Assembly: GCF_900114625.1 (NCBI RefSeq)
Contig: NZ_FOZL01000001.1
Span: 3,162,001 to 3,226,000 of the forward strand
Length of the DNA stretch: 64,000 nt
Origin: Granulicella pectinivorans
Lineage (GTDB): Bacteria; Acidobacteriota; Terriglobia; Terriglobales; Acidobacteriaceae
Direction: 5' to 3'
Positions 58,190 through 64,000 of the stretch are shown here, one piece after another (position 1 is the stretch's first letter; every line of letters begins with the position of its first letter). The translations under genes and the position numbers were made by a program. The notes under the pieces were generated by a model that was not told where the DNA came from, did not search any database, and saw only the letters and a program-made list of their open reading frames with translations.

Positions 58190-58330
58190 ACAGCCTGCCG
58201 AAAAAGTTGCGAAAAGCTTCAAGATGCAATTAAGCCATTTAGAATCAATCGTTTTATTCGTAAATATTATTTACAGAAACTGGAACGCCGCTTGATTCCA
58301 ATATCAGAATTTCCATTTCCACTACAAAAC
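58190..58330. other. AT-rich gene-free island
   Basis: Bases 58201-58320 are about one-third GC by count, against about 60% around it. It includes the perfect palindrome GTAAATA-T-TATTTAC (58260-58274). No gene or insertion-element end is visible. It may be a promoter/nucleoid-protein region or a foreign remnant. The remaining gap (57961-58461) holds the small RNA on the left and nothing recognisable on the right. Confidence 0.55.
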
Positions 58331-58461
58331 GGCAGGTGACGAGCCGCGTGTACCGTCACAAAACGCCACTTGCGTGCCACCAACATCGAGCGAACGCGGT
58401 CATCTCCCACACACAGATGTCTGTTCTATAGTGATCTCCGAGTTGTGCAGGGATCCCTATC

Positions 58462-58944
58462 GTGAATGAACGTCTTGTCTTTCTGTTGTCTATCTCTCTG
58501 GCCGAGTTTGGTGCGTCCGCAGTCTTCTTCCTTCTGCTTCCCCAGTTGCTGCTCACAGGCGGCTTTCAGGACACGCTCGTCTACGCGTTCGCCCATGCTC
58601 TCCCGGCGCTCAGCGTCTGGGCGATCCTGATAGTGCTTACGCTCGTCCTTGCCCCCAAGCTCTGGCGCCGCCGGCAGAATCGCACCAGCAAACTCTCCCT
58701 CCTGGCACGCATCGGAGTTCTGGGCCTCGTTATCGACGCTCTCGCCAGTCTTTACCTCTGGCTCCGCATCTCCGATGAAGGCTCGTTCGACAAGGGATCG
58801 CCCATTCCGGGCGTGCTCGTCCACCTCGGCCTTTACGCAGTCCTCTTCGCCCTTATCGTGGCCCTCTCCGATCAGGTCGCGGCCTGGTACCACCGACGCA
58901 ACCCGCCGTCGATTACGCCGCCACCACGTTTCGGTCGACCTTAG
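58462..58944 (+). CDS. Four-helix membrane protein of unknown function
   Basis: 160 residues from a GTG. Four hydrophobic helices, with a basic loop WRRRQNRTSKL between the second and third, and a Pro-rich tail. TATAGT about 35 bases upstream is a possible -10. The stop overlaps the convergent pterin dehydratase gene by four bases. No family recognised. Confidence 0.65.
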   Translation: MNERLVFLLSISLAEFGASAVFFLLLPQLLLTGGFQDTLVYAFAHALPALSVWAILIVLTLVLAPKLWRRRQNRTSKLSLLARIGVLGLVIDALASLYLWLRISDEGSFDKGSPIPGVLVHLGLYAVLFALIVALSDQVAAWYHRRNPPSITPPPRFGRP

Positions 58945-59228
58945 AGAAGCGGAAATGCCTCATCCAGCTTCGCCACCATCGCCGCGTCGCGATGCGTAAC
59001 CCCTCCGGCGTCGTGGCTGACCAAACCAAGCCTTACCTTGTTGTAGCGGATATCAATATCCGGATGATGGTCGGCCTCCTCTGCCATAAAGGCAACGCGA
59101 TTCACAAAACCCATCGCTTCGGCAAAGTCGGCAAACGCCCAGTCCCGCACCAACTTGCCTCCCACCATCTTCCAGCTCGGATGGGTCTCGGTCAGCGCAG
59201 CAATCTCGTCCGGTGTCATCGTCTTCAT
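58941..59228 (-). CDS. phhB: 4a-hydroxytetrahydrobiopterin dehydratase (pterin carbinolamine dehydratase)
   Basis: 95 residues. The family motif with catalytic histidines is AEEADHHPDIDIRYNKVRL, then LVSHDAGGVTHRD. It recycles the carbinolamine formed by aromatic amino acid hydroxylases, or acts in pterin metabolism more broadly. GGAG precedes the ATG. Ten bases upstream ends the HD-GYP regulator on the same strand; no functional link is evident. Confidence 0.93.
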   Translation of the reverse strand: MKTMTPDEIAALTETHPSWKMVGGKLVRDWAFADFAEAMGFVNRVAFMAEEADHHPDIDIRYNKVRLGLVSHDAGGVTHRDAAMVAKLDEAFPLL

Positions 59229-59237
59229 GGGTATCTC

Positions 59238-60356
59238 CTAACCATTGGATGCCATCGGTCCGAAGTCAAGGTGCAGCGCAGCCAGCGAGAGCGGCGCATC
59301 GGCTCGCTTTTCAATCGAAGCCCGCAGGTCGGCCCATCTCTTCAGCGGCATGGCGAGAAACACCGTGACCAGCGCCGGATCGAACTGCCGCCCCGACCAC
59401 CGCGCAATCTCCTCCCGCGCGGCCTCGAAGCTGGCACCCTTGCGATACGGCCGGTCGGACGTAATCGCATCCAGCGTATCTGCAATCGCAAAGATGCGCG
59501 CTCCCAGCGGAATCTCCTCGCCTTTCAGCCCGCGCGGATAGCCCGAACCGTCATAGCACTCCTGGTGCGCCAGCACAATCTCCGCCGCCTCCTCCAGGAA
59601 CGGAATCTTCCGCACCATCTCATACCCCTGCGCGCAATGCTGGCGCATAATCACCGTCTCATCGGCATCGAGACGTCCCGGCTTCAGCAGAATCGCGTCC
59701 GGCGTCGCAATCTTGCCGATGTCATGCAGAAACGCGCCACGCGAGATCGTCTTCAGCTCCTCGGCCTGCATCCCAACCTCCCGCGCCATGGCCACGGTGT
59801 ATGCCGTCACCCTCCGCGAGTGCCCTTCGGTCTCCTCGTCGCGCAGATCGAGCGCCCCGCCCATCGCCTCGATCGTGATGTCATAGCTGCGTTCCAGCTC
59901 CACCATCGTCTGCCGCAACCGGGCCGTCCTCTCCTGGACCGCCTCCTCCAGATTCTGCCGATAGAGCGCCGTCTGCCGCCGCAGCCGCCCATGTTCCAGC
60001 CCCCGCTCGACCACCGCCTCCAACTGCGCCCGCACAAAAGGCTTCAGCAGATAATCGATAGCGCCTCGCCGAAATGCATTCGTGGCCACATGAATATCAT
60101 GCACCGCCGTAAACATCACCACCGGAGTGGTAGGGAAGTCCTCGGCCACGCGATCCAGCAGGCTCAGCCCATCCGTCCCCGGCATCATCACGTCCGAGAG
60201 CAACAGGTCGAATCCGCCCGCCTCGCGCAGAGCCTCCAGCGCCTGCGCCGCCGAACCCGCCGTCGTAACCTGATACCCCGCCCGATCCAGCAGGCTAGCC
60301 ACGACGCGCCGTACCGGCTCCTCGTCATCCACCACCAGTATGCTCACCTGCGCCAT
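59238..60356 (-). CDS. Response regulator with HD-GYP phosphodiesterase output
   Basis: 372 residues from ATG 60356, where the receiver begins (VSILVVDDEEP); ATG 60389 would add 11. The phospho-Asp is D55 in LLLSDVMMPG. A coiled segment (120-160) leads to HD-GYP: HDIGK with HD at 211-212, and the GYP signature at 272-274 (CYDGSGYPRGLKGEEIPL), then DTLDAITSDRPYR. Metal ligands look complete, so cyclic di-GMP hydrolysis is expected. It follows glmU on the same strand. Confidence 0.92.
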   Translation of the reverse strand: MAQVSILVVDDEEPVRRVVASLLDRAGYQVTTAGSAAQALEALREAGGFDLLLSDVMMPGTDGLSLLDRVAEDFPTTPVVMFTAVHDIHVATNAFRRGAIDYLLKPFVRAQLEAVVERGLEHGRLRRQTALYRQNLEEAVQERTARLRQTMVELERSYDITIEAMGGALDLRDEETEGHSRRVTAYTVAMAREVGMQAEELKTISRGAFLHDIGKIATPDAILLKPGRLDADETVIMRQHCAQGYEMVRKIPFLEEAAEIVLAHQECYDGSGYPRGLKGEEIPLGARIFAIADTLDAITSDRPYRKGASFEAAREEIARWSGRQFDPALVTVFLAMPLKRWADLRASIEKRADAPLSLAALHLDFGPMASNG

Positions 60357-60399
60357 ACTCCGCTCTATCGGCACCCGGAGCGATGCCATGAACAGCGGG

Positions 60400-61815
60400 C
60401 TAGGGAGTCTTCTCCGCTGCCTTCGCCTTCCGCGCCGCGACCCAGCCCGTCTTGGTCACCTGTCGCGCCCTTCCAAACGCCAGCGCCCCATCCGGAACAT
60501 CCTCGGTAATCGAAGACCCCGCCGCAATATAAGCCCCATTGCCCACCGAGATCGGAGCCACCAGCGTCGAATCCGACCCCACAAATACCCCATCGCCAAT
60601 CACCGTTGTGTGCTTCTTCACGCCGTCGTAGTTGCACGTAATCACGCCCGCGCCCACGTTCACGCCCGCGCCGATGACGGCATCGCCGAGATACGTCAGA
60701 TGGTTGGCCTTCGAGCCCTTGCCCATCGTCACCTTCTTCGTCTCGCAGAAGTTTCCGACATGCGCCTGCTCGCCGATCCGGCTCTCCGGCCGCAGATGCG
60801 CGTACGGCCCCAGAATCGCGCCATCCCCCACCTCAGCCCCATCCAGAATGCAGCCATTCCGAATCAGCACACTATCTCCAATCAACGAGTGCTGCACCAC
60901 CGAGTACGATCTCACCCGGCTCTCCACTCCAATCTTCGTCGCGCCCAGCAACTGCACATACGGTTCGATCACCGTATCCGCCCCCACCTCCACCTGGGCG
61001 TCGATCACGCATGTCTCCGGCCGAAAGATCGTCACGCCCTGCGCCATCAGCTTCTTGGCCGTAGCCATCCGCATCGCCGCATCCAGATGCATCATCTCTG
61101 CGATCGTATTCGCGCCCAGCACCTCGTCCACGCTCTCCGCCTGGACCGCCGCCACGCGCTCTCCGGCCGCGACCAGCATGTGCGCCACATCCGTCAGGTA
61201 GTACTCCCCATTCGCGTTCCCATCCGAAAGCAGATCCAGCTTCTCAAACAGCTTCGCCGTCTCGAAACAATAGATCCCCGAGTTGATCTCAGCGACCGTC
61301 ATCTGTTCCGGCTTCAGGTCCTTCTGCTCCACGATCCCCGCCACCCGCGATCCATCGCTCCGCATCACCCGCCCATACCCATGCGGATTCGCCGGCACAG
61401 CCGTCAGAATCGTCATCGCCGCGCGGTCCGCAAGATGAGCCTCGCACAACATACGAATCGTCTCCGGACGAATCAGTGGAACATCCCCGCTCAGCACCAG
61501 CAGATGCTCCGGCACCGGTCCGCCCTTCAGTGCGAACCAGGCCTTCACCATCTGCAGCGCATGCCCCGTACCGCGCTGCTCGGCCTGCATCACAAATCCC
61601 ACGCCCGAGTGCTCGACCGCCTTCTGCACCCGCTCCGCCTCATGGCCGATGATGCAGTAGATCCGCTCCGCCGGCACTACTGTTCTGGCCGCCGCGATCA
61701 CATGCAGAAGCAGGGACTGCCCGCCGATCTCATGCAACACCTTCGGCCTGCGGCTCTTCAGCCTCGTGCCTTTGCCCGCCGCCATAATCGCAATCGCAAA
61801 ACCCTCTAAATTCAT
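60400..61815 (-). CDS. glmU: Bifunctional UDP-GlcNAc pyrophosphorylase / GlcN-1-P acetyltransferase
   Basis: 471 residues from ATG 61815 (AGGAG six bases upstream). The uridylyltransferase domain starts AIMAAGKGTRLKSRRPKVLHE with GTGHAL, LSGDVPLI and NSGIYCFE. The C-terminal left-handed beta-helix has the hexapeptide pattern (GDGAILGPYAHLRPES, KGSKANHLTYLGDA, CNYDGVKKHTT). It makes UDP-GlcNAc for peptidoglycan and LPS. A LytS-type kinase gene diverges from it across 51 bp. Confidence 0.96.
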   Translation of the reverse strand: MNLEGFAIAIMAAGKGTRLKSRRPKVLHEIGGQSLLLHVIAAARTVVPAERIYCIIGHEAERVQKAVEHSGVGFVMQAEQRGTGHALQMVKAWFALKGGPVPEHLLVLSGDVPLIRPETIRMLCEAHLADRAAMTILTAVPANPHGYGRVMRSDGSRVAGIVEQKDLKPEQMTVAEINSGIYCFETAKLFEKLDLLSDGNANGEYYLTDVAHMLVAAGERVAAVQAESVDEVLGANTIAEMMHLDAAMRMATAKKLMAQGVTIFRPETCVIDAQVEVGADTVIEPYVQLLGATKIGVESRVRSYSVVQHSLIGDSVLIRNGCILDGAEVGDGAILGPYAHLRPESRIGEQAHVGNFCETKKVTMGKGSKANHLTYLGDAVIGAGVNVGAGVITCNYDGVKKHTTVIGDGVFVGSDSTLVAPISVGNGAYIAAGSSITEDVPDGALAFGRARQVTKTGWVAARKAKAAEKTP

Positions 61816-61866
61816 CGCCAACTCCTGTCCCACCGTATGGTCTCACGACAAGGGTAGAGTAGGAAC

Positions 61867-63210
61867 GTGCACGAAGATCCCAAACTGATCCTCATCACCC
61901 TCCTCGTCGAACTCGGCGTCGCCGCTGCCTTCTCCAGTTCGCTCGCACGCTCCAGGGCCTTCAAGAACATCCTCCTCAATCCCCATCGCAGCTTCCGCGA
62001 CTCCCTCAAGCTGGTTGCGATGATCTCCATCCCGCTCACCCTTGGCGTCTGGATCCGTGTCTCCGTCCAGAACTTCCTCGCCGCCGACATCAGCTACGAG
62101 GCCACCATTCTCATGGCCGTCCTCCTCGGCCCCGCCGCCGCCATCATCGGCGGAGCCATTCTCTCCATCCCTGCCGTCCTCCACCACGAGTACCTCTCCC
62201 TCCCCGTCAACCTGCTCGTCGCTACCCTCTTCGGCGTCAGCGGCAAGTTCGCCAACATGGAAGACATCTGGTCCTTCTCGCCGATGATCGACCTCAGCAT
62301 CTACCGCTGGGTTACGCGCAACCTGCGCCGTCCGCACCTCGACCGGCAGATCCTCTTCCTCATGCTCATCACCGCGGTGCAGTTCGTCTCCAGCGTGCTA
62401 AGCCACGCCTTCCCGAAACGCTTCTTCGAGCTCTACTCCGGCAATTGGCTCGTGGAGGCATCCATCTGCTTCTGCGCACCGATCGTCGTCGGCATCCCCC
62501 TCAAAATCTGGAACGCCATCCGCATCGAACGCGCCCTCGAAGAGCAGGGAAGACTCCTCCTCGAAGCCCGCCTCGACGCCCTCACCCGCCAGATCAACCC
62601 CCACTTCCTCTTCAACACCCTGAACAGCATTACCTCGCTTGTCCGCGTCAAACCCGAGCTTGCCCGCGAGATGATCGTCAAACTCGCCAACATCCTCCGC
62701 GCCCTCCTCAAAGACCGCGAAGCCTTCGTGCCGTTCTCCGAAGAACTCTCCTTCACCGACGACTACCTCGACATTGAAGTCGTCCGCTTCGGCGAGAAGC
62801 TTCGCGTCGTCAAGGAGATCGCCGACGAGACCCTCCATATCGTCGTGCCGAGCATGATCCTCCAGCCGCTCATCGAAAACAGCATCAAGCACGGCCTCGA
62901 GCCGCGCATCAACGGGGGGACCGTTACGCTGCGCAGCCGACTCGATGGCCAACGCCTCGTCCTCGAGGTCGAAGACGACGGCGTAGGCATGGCTCCCGAG
63001 CGCAACCAGCAACCCTCCGCCGGCAGCCCCCTGGTCCGCCCGGGTACCGGCATCGGCATGAAGAACGTCCGCGAGCGCATGGCTGTTCTCTACGGCATAG
63101 AGGCCGAAGTCGAGATCGTAAGCCGTCCGGGCCGAGGCACGATGGTCCGCCTCGTCATGCCCGTCCTCGAGGCCGGAGCCGCCGTCTGGGGTGCAGGCCG
63201 CCAAGCCTAA
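61867..63210 (+). CDS. LytS/YehU-type sensor histidine kinase
   Basis: 447 residues from a GTG; TAGAGT lies six bases upstream, which points to a leaderless message, though an AGGA inside that gap could act as a weak ribosome site. Five or six transmembrane helices (1-215, LytS-like 5TM sensor) precede the kinase core. The His-kinase motif ARLDALTRQINPHFLFNTLN carries H246. The ATPase has PLIENSIKHGLEPR, DDGVGM and GTGIGMKNVRERM. No LytTR response regulator is adjacent, so its partner is unknown. Confidence 0.93.
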   Translation: MHEDPKLILITLLVELGVAAAFSSSLARSRAFKNILLNPHRSFRDSLKLVAMISIPLTLGVWIRVSVQNFLAADISYEATILMAVLLGPAAAIIGGAILSIPAVLHHEYLSLPVNLLVATLFGVSGKFANMEDIWSFSPMIDLSIYRWVTRNLRRPHLDRQILFLMLITAVQFVSSVLSHAFPKRFFELYSGNWLVEASICFCAPIVVGIPLKIWNAIRIERALEEQGRLLLEARLDALTRQINPHFLFNTLNSITSLVRVKPELAREMIVKLANILRALLKDREAFVPFSEELSFTDDYLDIEVVRFGEKLRVVKEIADETLHIVVPSMILQPLIENSIKHGLEPRINGGTVTLRSRLDGQRLVLEVEDDGVGMAPERNQQPSAGSPLVRPGTGIGMKNVRERMAVLYGIEAEVEIVSRPGRGTMVRLVMPVLEAGAAVWGAGRQA

Positions 63211-63222
63211 CCGTTGCTTCTA

Positions 63223-63290
63223 GGTACCCCAAGGCTTCAGCCTTGGGTCTCACAGGACCGCCAATCATCCGGGCTTTAGCCCCTGGGGTA
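63223..63290. repeat. REP-like element with two hairpins
   Basis: Outer arms TACCCC (63225-63230) and GGGGTA (63285-63290) enclose two hairpins: CCCAAGGC/GCCTTGGG (63228-63235/63240-63247) and GGGCT/AGCCC (63271-63282). The reverse strand reads GGGGCTAAAGCCC and GGCTGAAGCC, a pattern I recall as dispersed in Terriglobia genomes. The gap 63211-63563 otherwise has only the promoter of the next gene. Confidence 0.7.
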
Positions 63291-63498
63291 TGCAGTTGCC
63301 TTCGTTGGTTGTCATCCCCGAAGGAAATCCGCGGTTGCTCTTGCCGTTGTCTGTCCCGATCCGTCTTTCATCCTTTCGATTCCTAGTTACGCTTTGCTTG
63401 ATCAATCCGCCCATCCCAGAAAGAAATTCCAGGCGCATCCCTCCCCGCGCCAGAAATACATCGAAAATCGCCCAGAAATATTTCATTCGCGAAATACG

Positions 63499-63528
63499 TT
63501 GACAATCGTACATCGTGAGAGATATGGT
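63499..63528 (+). promoter_or_regulatory. Promoter of the TonB-C protein
   Basis: TTGACA (63499-63504), 18 bases, TATGGT (63523-63528). The start would be near 63535, about 30 nt before the ATG. Confidence 0.65.
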
Positions 63529-63563
63529 GGTGATGGTTACCCCTAACCATAGGAGCTACAACG

Positions 63564-63989
63564 ATGCGTAATCTGATTGCCGCCGCCCTTCTCCTCTCCC
63601 CCCTCGCCCTCGCCGCCCAGACCAACAAGCTCGAAGCCCGTCTGGCTACGCCCGCTCTCGCCGCCGCAACCAACGATGCCAAGCCCACCGCTCCGGTGCG
63701 CGTCTCCACCGGTGTCGTCGCCCCCAAGCTCATCCACACCGTCGATATCCAGACCGACGAGCGCAGCATCTATGCCATCTCCGGACTCGAGCGCAAGGTA
63801 GTCGTCTCCATGATCGTCGATGAGAACGGTACCCCCACCGATCTCAAGATCGTCCAGGCTCAGGACCCCTCCAGCAACCAGAACGTCCTCGCCGCGGTCG
63901 CCCAGTACCGCTTCCAGCCTGGAATGCTCTCCCACCAGCCCGTTGCGGTTCCCGTCAACCTCGAGATTACCGTTCGCCCCGTTCGCTAA
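63564..63989 (+). CDS. Exported protein with TonB C-terminal-like domain
   Basis: 141 residues; AGGAG eight bases before the ATG. Signal peptide (NLIAAALLLSPLALAAQ), a short linker, then from about 75 a TonB_C-like fold: VVVSMIVDENGTPTDLKIVQ, VLAAVAQYRFQPGM and VPVNLEITVRPVR. There is no N-terminal anchor as in true TonB, so it is a periplasmic relative, common in Acidobacteria, of unknown role. Its stop is 10 bases before the window edge. Confidence 0.8.
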   Translation: MRNLIAAALLLSPLALAAQTNKLEARLATPALAAATNDAKPTAPVRVSTGVVAPKLIHTVDIQTDERSIYAISGLERKVVVSMIVDENGTPTDLKIVQAQDPSSNQNVLAAVAQYRFQPGMLSHQPVAVPVNLEITVRPVR

Positions 63990-64000
63990 ACGCGGCGCGA

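Noticed and set aside
1..64000. CRISPR arrays, tRNA, rRNA, insertion sequences, prophage
   Set aside because: No spaced direct repeats, no T-loop/acceptor pattern, no transposase, integrase or phage structural protein was seen on either strand.

Overview
The window reads as GC-rich chromosomal DNA of an Acidobacteriota bacterium, most likely class Terriglobia (Granulicella/Terriglobus/Edaphobacter-like). I infer this from the family mix and have not searched it. The pointers are a giant TonB-dependent receptor with an N-terminal carboxypeptidase-regulatory-like domain, choice-of-anchor-D (ASH) lipoproteins, a FecR protein with Trp-rich repeats, a fused LptF-LptG permease, and a repeat element with paired GGGCTAAAGCCC and GGCTGAAGCC hairpins. 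I see no rRNA, tRNA, CRISPR array, transposase or prophage. Most of the window is housekeeping DNA, with small accessory or decaying islands between.

Layout. 1-2.5 kb: start of a respiratory complex I operon (nuoA-nuoC-nuoD, with nuoB missing from its usual place) behind a prepilin peptidase. 2.5-5 kb: membrane protein and OprB-type sugar porin. 5.0-5.25 kb: a structured RNA gene with its own promoter and terminator. 5.3-10.2 kb: thiG, ruvC, secreted proteins, rsmA. 10.6-17 kb: a divergent locus of TonB receptor plus nucleotide-pyrophosphatase-like phosphodiesterase against a GntR/UTRA regulator plus PfkB sugar kinase, with several palindromes between; it looks like a self-contained uptake and catabolism unit. 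17-25.8 kb: diguanylate cyclase, GT39 transferase, metallopeptidase, glutaredoxin, SDR, a TadA-DUF3175 fusion and ASH-domain proteins with a decayed copy. 25.9-29.3 kb: agmatine deiminase and N-carbamoylputrescine amidohydrolase (agmatine to putrescine). 29.7-38.9 kb: glutamine synthetase, malate dehydrogenase, acyltransferase, three peptidyl-prolyl isomerases, a dipeptidase and an ABC half-transporter. 39-44.5 kb: flagellar genes fliS-fliD-fliC facing away from flbD-motA-motB, with a sigma-28 promoter on fliC. 44.5-49.5 kb: YjbQ, a TPR-RdgB fusion joined through a 7-bp repeat, and sdhCAB. 49.8-56 kb: MHYT-GGDEF protein and a lipopolysaccharide group (lptFG fusion, kdsD, kdsA). 56-64 kb: response regulator, broken PIN toxin with intact antitoxin, a PCYC-motif protein behind a second small RNA, pterin dehydratase, HD-GYP regulator, glmU, a LytS-type kinase and a TonB-C protein.

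Themes. Three intact proteins make or break cyclic di-GMP (two GGDEF, one HD-GYP), and a fourth GGDEF survives as a remnant. At nine genes (nuoA, thiG, ruvC, a 92-residue protein, a glutaredoxin, aguA, kdsA, the TPR-RdgB fusion, the LytS-type kinase) a TANNNT hexamer lies 5-6 nt before the start codon, with no Shine-Dalgarno sequence except possibly a weak one at the kinase. This points to frequent leaderless transcription. Other genes carry ordinary AGGAG-type ribosome sites.
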